This document shows, in pieces, positions 17,212-25,620 of a DNA stretch of 64,000 nucleotides (the stretch's first letter is position 1; every line of letters begins with the position of its first letter). The DNA is from Bacillus albus. GTDB lineage: Bacteria > Bacillota > Bacilli > Bacillales > Bacillaceae_G. The notes beneath the pieces were generated by a model. The model was given only the letters and a program-made list of their open reading frames with translations, did no database searches and was not told where the DNA came from. Both the position numbers and the translations under genes were made by a program. The stretch lies in NCBI RefSeq assembly GCF_001884185.1, contig NZ_MAOE01000135.1:42893-106892 (forward strand), read 5' to 3'.

Positions 17212-18384
17212 GTGGATCGAGGAATTTTTAAAGAAGTTCCATTACCGTGTGCATTTTTGGATGAAGTAGCTTTAGATAGAAATATTCAATCGATTATAGA
17301 ATTAAGTGGAAATAAGAAGATTCGTATAGCGAGTAAATCGTTACGTTCTGTTCCGGTTATGCAAAAGATTTTATCTGCAAATGATCGTTTTCAAGGTATT
17401 ATGTGTTTTTCACCTAGGGAAGTTTTGTTTTTAATTGAACAAGGATTCAATGATTTATTGCTCGGATATCCTGCTTATGATGATAGAGCGTTACATGAAA
17501 TAAGTTTGCTAACAAAGCAAGGGCTCATTATAACTTGTATGGTGGATTGTGAAGATCATATTGTTTATTTAGAAAAAATTGCTGAGAAGTCTAAAGGGTG
17601 TTTTCGTGTATGTTTGGATATTGATATGAGTAGTCGTTTTGTAAAATTTCATTTTGGGGTCAAAAGATCACCGGTAAAAGATGTGCAGGGTGCTTTGAAA
17701 ATAGTAAAAAGATTGAAGGAATCACCATTTTTAATACTAGACGGTGTCATGGGATATGAAGCACAAATCGCTGGGGTAGGAGATCACATACCGAATCAGC
17801 GAGTGAAAAGTAAAGTGATTTCGTATTTAAAGAAGAAATCGGTGTTGGAAGTTAAAGAAAGAAGAGGACATATCGTAAAAGAAATACAAAACCTAGGTAT
17901 TGATCTAAGGTTTGTAAATGGGGGAGGCACAGGAAGTATAAAAACAACTGAGAAAGATAATTCTGTTTCGGAGATTACAATAGGATCTGCTTTTTATGCC
18001 CCGAAGCTGTTTGATTATTATAAAGAGGTGCAATTTCATCCAGCTGTCGGATTTGCTTTACCAGTTGTGCGTAAACCCGCCCCGTTTATTTACACTTGTC
18101 TTGGTGGGGGATATATTGCCTCAGGCGCAATTGGGAAAGATAAAGAACCTGAGGTTTGGAGGCCAGATGGTGCCAAACTATTAGCTTTAGAAGGTGCTGG
18201 TGAGGTACAAACACCGATTTTTTATAACGGTGAGGAACGAGTGGAGATAGGAGATTCTATCTTGTTTCGCCATAGTAAAGCTGGCGAGTTATGTGAGCGG
18301 TTTCCGTTTTTATATCGTGTGAAAGAAGGAGAGATTGTTGGGGAGTATGCAACATATCGGGGGGATGGCCAATGCTTTCTATAA
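17212..18384 (+). CDS. PLP-dependent fold-III enzyme (D-threonine aldolase / D-serine dehydratase-like)
   Basis: A 390-residue protein of the alanine-racemase-like PLP barrel fold, usually annotated as amino acid deaminase/aldolase. Lys42 in RIASKSLRSVPVM is the likely PLP lysine. LDGVMGYEAQIAG and VNGGGTGS resemble the substrate and phosphate-binding loops, and the C-terminal RHSKAGELCERF could supply the metal ligands seen in D-threonine aldolase and D-serine dehydratase. Translation appears to start at GTG 17212. An ATG two bases upstream is out of frame and would give only 19 codons. It overlaps the next flavoenzyme gene by 13 bases. The substrate is unknown. Confidence 0.82.
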   Translation: MDRGIFKEVPLPCAFLDEVALDRNIQSIIELSGNKKIRIASKSLRSVPVMQKILSANDRFQGIMCFSPREVLFLIEQGFNDLLLGYPAYDDRALHEISLLTKQGLIITCMVDCEDHIVYLEKIAEKSKGCFRVCLDIDMSSRFVKFHFGVKRSPVKDVQGALKIVKRLKESPFLILDGVMGYEAQIAGVGDHIPNQRVKSKVISYLKKKSVLEVKERRGHIVKEIQNLGIDLRFVNGGGTGSIKTTEKDNSVSEITIGSAFYAPKLFDYYKEVQFHPAVGFALPVVRKPAPFIYTCLGGGYIASGAIGKDKEPEVWRPDGAKLLALEGAGEVQTPIFYNGEERVEIGDSILFRHSKAGELCERFPFLYRVKEGEIVGEYATYRGDGQCFL

Positions 18385-19685
18385 AAGGACAGAAATGGAG
18401 AAATTGGACAGGGAATGTAGAAGGAACACCGCATTATACAATGTATCCAGAAAGTATAAGAGATGTAGTAGAAGTTGTAGAGCTTGCACGAAAAGAGGGG
18501 AAGAAAATTCGTGTTGTCGGTTCAGGACACTCGTTTACACCTCTTGTGCAAACGGAAGAAATTTTAATTTCTTTAGACGAATTGAAAGGTATTGTGAATA
18601 TTGATGCAGAGAAGATGGTTGCCGAAGTATGGGCAGGAACAAAGTTACATGATTTAGGGAAGTTACTTGCAGAAAAAGGTTATGCACAAGAAAATTTAGG
18701 GGATATTGATTTACAATCTATTGCAGGAGCGATTAGTACAGGGACTCATGGGACGGGTATTACCTTTGGAAGTTTATCAACACAAGTTATAGAGATTACG
18801 GCAGTTTTATCTACAGGTGAGAGTATAGTTTGTTCGGAAACTGAGAATGTGGAATATTGGAGAGCCTTTCAGTTATCACTTGGAATGTTAGGTATCATTG
18901 TAAAAATAAAATTGAAGGTTATTCCAGCCTATTCACTCGTTTATAAAAGTGAAAAACAGTCATTATCTACTGTAATGAACAAGCTAGAAGAATATAAAAA
19001 AAATCGCCATTTTGAATTTTTCGTTTTTCCTTATTCAGATGAAGTACAAGTGAAATTTACAAATGAAACGACGGGTAAAAAAAGTGATTTGAAATGGCAT
19101 AAACTAAAGGTAGAGTTGCTTGAAAATAAGATGTTCTCTTTGTTATCTAAAGGATGTAAATGGTTTCCTTCTATAAGTAAAGGAGTAAGTCGATTATCAG
19201 CTAAAGCTGTACCGAATACAAAAATAATTGGTCCGAGTTATGAAGTATTTGCTACATCTCGTGCGGTTCCATTTTACGAAATGGAGTATAGTGTTCCTTC
19301 AAAGTATATGCAGGTCGTTGTAGAAGAAATATCAAATCTTATTGAAAAGAAAAAGTATAAAGTACACTTTCCGGTTGAATGTCGTTATGTGAAAAGTGAT
19401 GATATATGGCTCAGTCCAGCATACGGAAGGGATTCAGCGTACATTGCTGTTCATATGTATAAAGGTATGAAGTATGCAGCTTATTTTGGTGAGGTGGAGA
19501 AAATTTTTCTAAAGTACGAAGGACGCCCACATTGGGGGAAAATGCATACGTTAACGTACGAAAAATTACAAAATATATATCCGGAAATGCATTCGTTTCT
19601 AAAGGTGAGAAAGTTACTAGATGAAGCAGAAGTGTTTTCAAATCCTTACACAGAAAAATTATTTACGATTATGAAAAAAAGCTGA
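18372..19685 (+). CDS. FAD-linked sugar-lactone oxidase-like enzyme (VAO/ALO family)
   Basis: A 437-residue oxidoreductase of the aldonolactone oxidase type. The FAD-binding domain (about 1-180) contains VVGSGHSFTPL, whose His53 is the expected covalent FAD attachment site, and the loop GAISTGTHGTGI. The C-terminal half is the ALO domain, ending ...HWGKMHTLTYEKL, which holds the catalytic region of gulono/arabinonolactone oxidases. Bacillus has no ascorbate pathway, so its lactone or alditol substrate is open. It begins 13 bases before the end of the PLP-enzyme gene, with GGGGGATGG as ribosome site inside that gene. Confidence 0.85.
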   Translation: MLSIKGQKWRNWTGNVEGTPHYTMYPESIRDVVEVVELARKEGKKIRVVGSGHSFTPLVQTEEILISLDELKGIVNIDAEKMVAEVWAGTKLHDLGKLLAEKGYAQENLGDIDLQSIAGAISTGTHGTGITFGSLSTQVIEITAVLSTGESIVCSETENVEYWRAFQLSLGMLGIIVKIKLKVIPAYSLVYKSEKQSLSTVMNKLEEYKKNRHFEFFVFPYSDEVQVKFTNETTGKKSDLKWHKLKVELLENKMFSLLSKGCKWFPSISKGVSRLSAKAVPNTKIIGPSYEVFATSRAVPFYEMEYSVPSKYMQVVVEEISNLIEKKKYKVHFPVECRYVKSDDIWLSPAYGRDSAYIAVHMYKGMKYAAYFGEVEKIFLKYEGRPHWGKMHTLTYEKLQNIYPEMHSFLKVRKLLDEAEVFSNPYTEKLFTIMKKS

Positions 19686-19711
19686 CAAAGTACTACTTGT
19701 CAGCTTTTTTT
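19674..19711. terminator. Bidirectional terminator between convergent genes
   Basis: AAAAAAGCTGACAA/TTGTCAGCTTTTTT with an 8-base loop; it overlaps the flavoenzyme stop and the end of the VanZ-RDD gene. Confidence 0.9.
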
Positions 19712-20844
19712 AGTATGATCGCATTTCTTGTTTGACTAATGTGCTCGTAAAATAGTAACTTATCACGACTAAATACATGTAATAAAACATGAATAATAAA
19801 TAGACCGTTAATTACGAGTTGGAATAATACTATAACTACTAATACTAAAGGTTCTTTAAGATTTAAGATAGAGCTACTCGAAAGAATATAATTGATTCCA
19901 CCTAAAATGAAATAGAATATGCCGTAGCGGATGAATAATTCTTTTAGTGTAATACGCTCTGCCTGGCCTTTAATGTAAATCCGAAGCAACGCTTTTCCTA
20001 TTGTTCTTCCATTTGTAAAGTATGGAATGATAATAAAGTAAATGAAGACTGAACATGTAATGAAAAGGAGTTCGTATACATTTGTATAAGATTGGATGTT
20101 AGCGATAAATAGTGAATTTCCTTTGTTTTTAATGAACGGTACAACGATAGATAAGAAAATCCAATCAATTTGCATAGCAATGAGACGACGAATAAATCCG
20201 ACTGGTTTTGTTTCTAAATCAATATGAATATCTAATTCGCTTGTTTTCGGAAGGAAGTACGTAAATATTGGTGCAATGATAAAACCAATTACGCCGCCTA
20301 GTGTGTTTAAAAACAAATCGTCAATATCAAATAAGCGATAGGCACAATTATAAATACCATATAATCCAGTTACTTGTGTTAACTCAAAGAACAGCGAAAG
20401 GCAAAAAGAAATGCACGCTGTTTGTAAGAAGCTACGTCGGAAATAATAACGCAAGTACATACCAAATGGAACGGTTAGTAGAACGTTAAAAGCGACTTGT
20501 AAAAACGCAGATTCCTTTAATAGATAGAAGTAGGTAGCTGGCTTCGTTAAAATTGCCGATGTATGATTACTAATCTCTTGTATGAAATAAAAGGGCGAGA
20601 GTTGCATATGTTGTGTATTAGCCGGTTGTAGGCTACATGTATCATATGTTTGTGGCAAAGGTAAGATAACAAGAAAATAGGCATTTAATACATAGAGTAA
20701 TAGTGAATATAAAATAAATGAACGCCATTTATTCAAATAACCGTATTTGCGATAATTAAATATTAAAAAAGGGATTAATAGAAACACCGCTAAAATAGGG
20801 AATAAAATAAATGCTGTTTTTATTGGAAATAAATATGCAGTCAA
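19693..20844 (-). CDS. VanZ-RDD fusion membrane protein
   Basis: A 383-residue polytopic protein. The first ~190 residues resemble the VanZ family: a TM hairpin, then VLPLPQTYD, PFGMYLRYYFRRSF, SLFFELTQVTGLYG and DIDDLFLNTLGGVIGF. The last ~170 residues resemble an RDD domain (RRLIAMQIDWIFLSIVV with Arg and Asp, then GRTIGKALLRIYI). VanZ relatives are linked to glycopeptide/lipopeptide tolerance and RDD proteins to transport, but function here is unknown. Translation probably starts at TTG 20844, 8 bases after AAGGAGC. It is a single-gene unit. Confidence 0.85.
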   Translation of the reverse strand: MTAYLFPIKTAFILFPILAVFLLIPFLIFNYRKYGYLNKWRSFILYSLLLYVLNAYFLVILPLPQTYDTCSLQPANTQHMQLSPFYFIQEISNHTSAILTKPATYFYLLKESAFLQVAFNVLLTVPFGMYLRYYFRRSFLQTACISFCLSLFFELTQVTGLYGIYNCAYRLFDIDDLFLNTLGGVIGFIIAPIFTYFLPKTSELDIHIDLETKPVGFIRRLIAMQIDWIFLSIVVPFIKNKGNSLFIANIQSYTNVYELLFITCSVFIYFIIIPYFTNGRTIGKALLRIYIKGQAERITLKELFIRYGIFYFILGGINYILSSSSILNLKEPLVLVVIVLFQLVINGLFIIHVLLHVFSRDKLLFYEHISQTRNAIILKKADK

Positions 20845-21016
20845 AATGAAGCTCCTTTCAATGAAAATTCGTTTATCATTATAACGTTAAAAGAACCGTA
20901 AAACAAAATTAAAATATTTCGAAATAGAAAAAATTACAAATTTAAACGAAATTAAGTTATACTAAATTTAATATAAGGATATTATGATTATTATAAGTTG
21001 AGAGAGGGTACAAGAT

Positions 21017-21220
21017 ATGCGATATGAGCTTTTTTCAGTAAGTGGGGATCATATTACAACTTTTGAAAGTGCATGGCATTTTCAGGAGGGAGAACAGATT
21101 TTTGTTCATGATGATCAAACAAAACGAAATTTTATTATTATCCGCCTAACGCATGATGTATTTCAACAAAATAAACATGTTATTCGTTTGTATTGTCAAG
21201 AAAAGAAAGTATACGCATAA
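21017..21220 (+). CDS. Small hypothetical protein, 67 residues
   Basis: A short soluble protein (begins MRYELFSVSGDHITTF, ends QEKKVYA) with alternating hydrophobic and polar residues suggesting a small beta-sheet domain. No signal peptide, membrane segment or recognised motif is seen. It is credible as a gene because GAGAGAGGG stands 7 bases before its ATG, a -10-like TATACT lies near 20957, and it has its own terminator. It may be conserved only within the B. cereus group. Confidence 0.65.
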   Translation: MRYELFSVSGDHITTFESAWHFQEGEQIFVHDDQTKRNFIIIRLTHDVFQQNKHVIRLYCQEKKVYA

Positions 21221-21222
21221 AG

Positions 21223-21261
21223 GGGCGCCTCTTACTGTACAAAAAAGTAAGAGGGGCTTTA
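21223..21261 (+). terminator. Terminator after the 67-residue protein gene
   Basis: GCCTCTTAC/GTAAGAGGGGC stem with a loop of about 11 bases, then TTT. Confidence 0.75.
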
Positions 21262-21276
21262 TCCTTATAAAGGTAT

Positions 21277-21319
21277 AAAAAAAGCGAGTCTTCCTAGTTT
21301 AATAGAATGACTCGCTTTT
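21277..21319 (-). terminator. Terminator of the undecaprenyl-diphosphatase gene
   Basis: On the minus strand, AAAAGCGAGTC pairs with GACTCGCTTTT, followed by T's. Confidence 0.85.
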
Positions 21320-21337
21320 CGCTTTGTAGGTTTCACT

Positions 21338-22150
21338 TTATAAGAAAATAAGAGTAAGTACACCTACGATAATGCAATAGAAAGAGAAATATTTTAAATT
21401 TCCTTTTGCCATAATGTTCATAAACCATTTTAACGAAATATATGTCATGATAAATGTTGCGATGAAAGCAACGACATATGGTACGAATAGTGTGTCTAGA
21501 TTTGGATCTTTTGCAATGTCTGTAATACTTAGTAATAAACCACCTAAGCTAACAGGGATATATAGTAAGAATGAGAAACGAAGAGCTGTTTCTTGCTTCA
21601 TACCAAGTAACATAGCTGCTACGATTGTTGCACCTGATCGGCTTATTCCAGGAATTAATGCGCAAGCTTGTGCTAATCCGACAATGATTGCATCTTTCAT
21701 AGAAAGATCACCATCATTTTTACGTCCACGCAAGTTTCTAATAATCCAAAGGCCGACAGCAGTAATAAGAAGGGAAATCCCAACCATTTTCACACCTTTT
21801 AAGTACTGGTCGATGTAATCTTTAAATAAAACACCAATAACACCTGCTGGAATGGTCGCAATAACAAGGTAAATAATAAAGAAGAAATCTGATTTTGCGT
21901 CCTCTGCTCTTGTAAAGATATAAGATAGACCATTCTTCGTTAGACGAATTAAGTCCTTTCTATAAATAAGTAATACAGCTAATAATGAAGCTGAATTAAC
22001 AAGTAGTTCGAAGCTGAAACCTTCTATTTTTAGTCCTAGCAAATGTTGTGCTAAAACGAGGTGACCACTTGAAGAAATCGGAATTGGTTCTGTTAGTCCT
22101 TGGAACAGACCGAGAATTAAATATTTTAAAACGTAGTAAAATTGTTCCAT
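21338..22150 (-). CDS. uppP: Undecaprenyl-diphosphate phosphatase (BacA/UppP family)
   Basis: Integral membrane enzyme that dephosphorylates undecaprenyl diphosphate to recycle the lipid carrier for peptidoglycan and teichoic acids, and can confer bacitracin tolerance. The 270-residue protein has about 8 membrane segments and both family motifs: [14 protein letters not shown] (about 19-32, with catalytic Glu and Ser) and [10 protein letters not shown] (about 164-173, with the phosphate-binding Arg). Its ATG follows AAGGAGG. B. cereus group genomes carry several paralogues, so the copy number cannot be judged here. Confidence 0.93.
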   Translation of the reverse strand: MEQFYYVLKYLILGLFQGLTEPIPISSSGHLVLAQHLLGLKIEGFSFELLVNSASLLAVLLIYRKDLIRLTKNGLSYIFTRAEDAKSDFFFIIYLVIATIPAGVIGVLFKDYIDQYLKGVKMVGISLLITAVGLWIIRNLRGRKNDGDLSMKDAIIVGLAQACALIPGISRSGATIVAAMLLGMKQETALRFSFLLYIPVSLGGLLLSITDIAKDPNLDTLFVPYVVAFIATFIMTYISLKWFMNIMAKGNLKYFSFYCIIVGVLTLIFL

Positions 22151-22243
22151 AATAACCTCCTTGTTTAATAGTCGAAAGAAACAACTTGTCCATTATAACA
22201 AAGATACAGATGAAGATTGAGAGGAAATAAATATTCGAAATAT

Positions 22244-22281
22244 AATAAAAATCCCTTATAAAAGTACAAGGGATTTTTATT
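22244..22281 (-). terminator. Terminator of the chemoreceptor-like gene
   Basis: AATAAAAATCCCTT/AAGGGATTTTTATT stem, minus strand followed by T-rich sequence. Confidence 0.85.
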
Positions 22282-22282
22282 A

Positions 22283-23227
22283 TTAATGAGAAACTACTGT
22301 TTCTTCAAGACTTTTCGTTAATTGAACATCGACTTTCTCAGCATCATGAATGTGATTCATAATAGTAGTATTTAACTTTTGGAACATTTGTTGTGTATTA
22401 GCAAATTCTCGTAATATATCATCATTACAAGATTTTTGGTTTTCGATAGCTTTAATAACATTTGTAGCACCGTTTTGTAACGTTTGAATCATAATTAAAA
22501 TATTTTCGATTCTAGCGTTTGTATCGGCACTCATTTCTACACCTTCATCGACTAAATGTAAATTATCTTTTGTATTATCGTATGCTTTTTCAATTTCTTC
22601 TTGAATTTTTTTCGTTAAGTTGCCGATGTTTTTTGTACTTTCCGCTGTACTTTCTGCTAGTTTTCTTACTTCATTAGCAACGACAGCAAATCCTTTACCG
22701 TGCTCTCCAGCACGCGCGGCTTCAATACTTGCATTTAAAGCAAGTAAATTTGTTTGTGCTGCAATGTTTTGAATGACTTCTACAATTTGCTCGATTTCTT
22801 TTGAGCGTTCACTTAAATGATTCATACTGTTAGACGTACGCTGAGATTGTTCACCTAATTTGTTAATTACAATAAGTAAACGATGAACAGATTCTTTACC
22901 TTCATTAGAACAGTCAATAATTTCTTCAATAGATTGAATTAAGCTTTGTTCTTTTTGTAACATTTCGTTATTCAATTCATTGGAATGTGTCGTGCGCGTT
23001 GAAACATTTTCGAAACATGAGTTTAATTGTTGAACTAAATTTTGAAGTGTATGGTGCTGGCTATTTACAAGTTTATGTTCTTGAACGACGCTTTGTACAC
23101 GATCGTGGATAGAAGAAATAGTCTCTTGTTGTTCGATATCCTTTTGTCTTAATTCTGCTTCTAGTTCTTGTATACGACTTTCTAATTGATCAATTTTATG
23201 TTGGAGTGATTTCTTTTGAGTAAACAT
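22283..23227 (-). CDS. Soluble methyl-accepting chemotaxis-like protein
   Basis: A 314-residue protein without signal peptide or membrane segment. Residues 1-60 form a coiled coil ([18 protein letters not shown]). The rest is a chemoreceptor signalling domain with the conserved hairpin tip around [22 protein letters not shown] (about 165-186) and [17 protein letters not shown], which contacts CheA and CheW. There is no obvious sensory domain such as PAS or globin. It may be a cytoplasmic receptor that senses through a partner or through its coiled coil. It stands alone, far from flagellar genes. Confidence 0.88.
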   Translation of the reverse strand: MFTQKKSLQHKIDQLESRIQELEAELRQKDIEQQETISSIHDRVQSVVQEHKLVNSQHHTLQNLVQQLNSCFENVSTRTTHSNELNNEMLQKEQSLIQSIEEIIDCSNEGKESVHRLLIVINKLGEQSQRTSNSMNHLSERSKEIEQIVEVIQNIAAQTNLLALNASIEAARAGEHGKGFAVVANEVRKLAESTAESTKNIGNLTKKIQEEIEKAYDNTKDNLHLVDEGVEMSADTNARIENILIMIQTLQNGATNVIKAIENQKSCNDDILREFANTQQMFQKLNTTIMNHIHDAEKVDVQLTKSLEETVVSH

Positions 23228-23392
23228 ATATTTATTTCAACCGCCTTTAGAAGTTATATTTTCTCTATATTTGGATTTTAGCATCTTTTATAATTTTTAA
23301 ATATAGGAATTGTTAAATATTTAAGAATCTATTACATTTTATGCATAATTCCCTTTTTTTCGTCATGAAAAATAAACTGTATTTAATGGTAT

Positions 23393-23409
23393 TGTAAACA
23401 AACTGTAAA
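23393..23409 (+). promoter_or_regulatory. Predicted WalR (YycF) box
   Basis: TGTAAA-CAAAC-TGTAAA is an exact match to the WalR consensus TGTWAH-N5-TGTWAH. It lies 39 bases before the start of a 3D-domain wall protein, a class controlled by WalKR in B. subtilis (yocH, cwlO). Confidence 0.75.
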
Positions 23410-23447
23410 ATAAATCATGTATAACTGTATAAGAAGGGAGTCGGATT

Positions 23448-24707
23448 ATGAACTATTTTAAGCGAATCAGTAGTCTAGTATTAGCAGGAATTATAGGTCT
23501 TTCTAGTACAGTCGCTGTTAAAGCAGAGTCAAACGACGAGAAACTTAACAACATGCAACAGCAATTGCAGCAAAACGATGCAGAAATGCAAAAGAAAGAG
23601 CAAGAGAAGCAAGCTGTTAGTAAAGAAATTCAAGGTATCGAAAACGAACTACATAATTTAAATAATACAATTGCAAAAAATAAAGAGGATCAAGCTGCTA
23701 TTCAACGTAAAATCGATGAAACACATAAGCAGATTGAACAAAAAAAGAAAGAGATTGTCGTTTTAGAAGATAAAGTTCTTGCGCGCAAGGACATTATGAG
23801 AAAACGTATGGTTTCTGTTCAAAACAGTTCAAATACAAGTTTAGTAGTAGAAGTTGTTGTAGAGTCAAAAAACTTTGCAGATTTCTTACAACGTATGAAC
23901 GCAGTTTCTACTATTCTAGAAGCTGATAAAGAAATTTTACGTCTACAAGAACAGGATCTTCGTCAAATTGAAGAGGATAAGAAAACAATTGACGAAAAAG
24001 AAGCATCTTTAGTAGTAGACAAACAAAAATTAACAAAAGCACAAGCTGATTTGCAAGATAACTTGAAAAAACGTCAAGCTAACTTACAAACAGTTCAAGC
24101 TAAATATAATCAGGTTGCAAGCCAACTTAATTTAGCAGCAGAAGAAAAAGCTAAAATCGAATCAAATATGAAGGCAGTACAAGAAACAATTGCTCGTGAG
24201 CAAGAAGCAGCAAGAATTGCAGCAGAAGAGCGTGCAAAAGCAGAAGCAGCTGCAAAAGCTGAGCAAGAAGCATTAGCTAAGGCACAGGCAGAAATTGCTG
24301 AAAAACAAAAGCAAGAAAAAGCTAATAAACCAGCTGAACCTGTTGTTAATAATAATTCGAAGGTAGAACCTGTACAACCTTCTAAGCCAACTGCTGGCGG
24401 AAGAGAAATTTATGTAGAAGCTACAGCTTATACAGCAGATCCAGCTGAAAATGGTTATAAAGCAGGAGAGCATGTTAAATCAGCAATGGGACATGATTTA
24501 ACTGGGAATCCAGGTATGAAATTAATTGCAGTAGATCCGAAGGTTATTAGACTGGGATCGCGCGTATATGTTGAAGGATATGGCGAAGCTATTGCTGGGG
24601 ACACTGGTGGAGCTATTAAAGGTCACAGAATTGATGTTTTAATGCCAGATAAAGGTTCATCAAGTGCTTGGGGCAGAAGAACAGTTAAAGTTACAATTTT
24701 AAACTAA
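23448..24707 (+). CDS. Secreted coiled-coil / 3D-domain cell wall protein
   Basis: A 419-residue exported protein. The signal peptide ends near KAES (residue 26). Residues 30-300 form a long coiled coil of the CwlO N-terminal type, ending in an Ala/Glu/Lys-rich stretch. A Pro/Asn/Lys linker leads to a C-terminal 3D domain (about 325-419) with its three conserved aspartates in IAVDPKVI, IAGDTGGAI and HRIDVLMP. 3D domains resemble MltA-type lytic transglycosylase folds, so a role in peptidoglycan turnover is likely. A WalR box precedes the gene, and AGAAGGGAG is the ribosome site. Confidence 0.9.
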   Translation: MNYFKRISSLVLAGIIGLSSTVAVKAESNDEKLNNMQQQLQQNDAEMQKKEQEKQAVSKEIQGIENELHNLNNTIAKNKEDQAAIQRKIDETHKQIEQKKKEIVVLEDKVLARKDIMRKRMVSVQNSSNTSLVVEVVVESKNFADFLQRMNAVSTILEADKEILRLQEQDLRQIEEDKKTIDEKEASLVVDKQKLTKAQADLQDNLKKRQANLQTVQAKYNQVASQLNLAAEEKAKIESNMKAVQETIAREQEAARIAAEERAKAEAAAKAEQEALAKAQAEIAEKQKQEKANKPAEPVVNNNSKVEPVQPSKPTAGGREIYVEATAYTADPAENGYKAGEHVKSAMGHDLTGNPGMKLIAVDPKVIRLGSRVYVEGYGEAIAGDTGGAIKGHRIDVLMPDKGSSSAWGRRTVKVTILN

Positions 24708-24712
24708 CATGT

Positions 24713-24748
24713 AATCCAACTTTACAATACGTAAAGTTGGATTTTTTT
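24713..24748 (+). terminator. Terminator after the 3D-domain gene
   Basis: ATCCAACTTTAC/GTAAAGTTGGAT with a 5-base loop and T-run. Confidence 0.92.
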
Positions 24749-24819
24749 ACGAAAATAATGTTAAGTTGAGTTTACATTTTGTTAAAGGAAGCATACAATA
24801 TAATTAAGAGGTGGTAAAT

Positions 24820-25038
24820 TTGTCCATTTTAAATAGGGTGAAGGAATTAAGAGCTCGCTTTAATTTTTCGCAAAGTGTATTAGCAGAAAAGGTTGGAGTG
24901 ACGAGACAAACAATCGCCGCTATTGAAAAAGGAGATTATGTTCCTTCTTTGTTATTAGCACTTACGATTTGTGATGTATTCGAGTTAAAGATGGAAGATG
25001 TGTTTGTTTTAAATAAGGAGGGGAAAGAGGATGAATAG
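24820..25038 (+). CDS. Xre-family HTH regulator (first of two similar pairs)
   Basis: A 72-residue, single-domain DNA-binding protein. Its helix-turn-helix (FSQSVLAEKVGVTRQTIAAIEKGDYVPSL) is of the compact Cro/Xre type found in regulators paired with membrane proteins. The likely start is TTG 24820, preceded by AAGAGGTGG; GTG 24811 overlaps that ribosome site. The 3' end overlaps the next gene by 8 bases, so the two are translationally coupled. It probably regulates its own operon in response to the membrane partner. Confidence 0.88.
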   Translation: MSILNRVKELRARFNFSQSVLAEKVGVTRQTIAAIEKGDYVPSLLLALTICDVFELKMEDVFVLNKEGKEDE

Positions 25039-25504
25039 ACTTGTATTTTCTTATATGTTAAATGTACTTTTAATGGTATTAGCAGGTTGGGCTTTTATTG
25101 AGTTGTATTATTTTACTATCGAAGTTGCTAACTTTATTCAAACGGAGAGAGTACCATTTGAAGTTTCATTGAGTTTAATGCCGCTAACATTACTATTAAT
25201 ATTTAGTATTGTATCGACTATTCTTTATAAAATTCAAAAGAAAAAATATAAAAAGATCTCGTATTGGATGTTTCCACTATTATTTCCTCAAGAAGATGAA
25301 CGAGAAAAGGCAATTACGGAAAAAGCTTGTCGTACTACATTTATGTCATTATGGTACGTGTTGCCTTGTGCGGTTGGTTTTTTAACTCTTTCTCCAATTG
25401 CTAATCTATATGTTCCTGCATATCCGGTATATATTGCATTTAGTATTTTCTTTATTCAAATGACGATTTTCCACGTATCCTTATATCGAAATAAAATTGC
25501 TTAA
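25031..25504 (+). CDS. Membrane partner of the HTH regulator (DUF2178-like)
   Basis: A 157-residue protein with about four membrane segments in two pairs (near 7-27, 47-67, 113-133 and 135-150). Between the pairs is a charged loop, PQEDEREKAITEKACR, typical of DUF2178-like partners of small Xre regulators. It overlaps the HTH gene by 8 bases. No enzymatic motif is seen. A weak terminator follows. The role is unknown; it may tie regulator activity to a membrane signal. Confidence 0.75.
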   Translation: MNRLVFSYMLNVLLMVLAGWAFIELYYFTIEVANFIQTERVPFEVSLSLMPLTLLLIFSIVSTILYKIQKKKYKKISYWMFPLLFPQEDEREKAITEKACRTTFMSLWYVLPCAVGFLTLSPIANLYVPAYPVYIAFSIFFIQMTIFHVSLYRNKIA

Positions 25505-25540
25505 AAAGAAGCCGTCTTGCCGATGCAGGAAGGTTTCTTT
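25503..25540 (+). terminator. Weak terminator after the HTH/membrane pair
   Basis: AAAAAGAAGCC pairs imperfectly with GGTTTCTTTT around a loop of about 18 bases. Confidence 0.5.
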
Positions 25541-25620
25541 TCAGCTTACACTTGTACATATAGCAATATTATCTTATCATTTTATATAGAGTAAGATTTT
25601 GTAAGGGAAAGGAATTGTAT

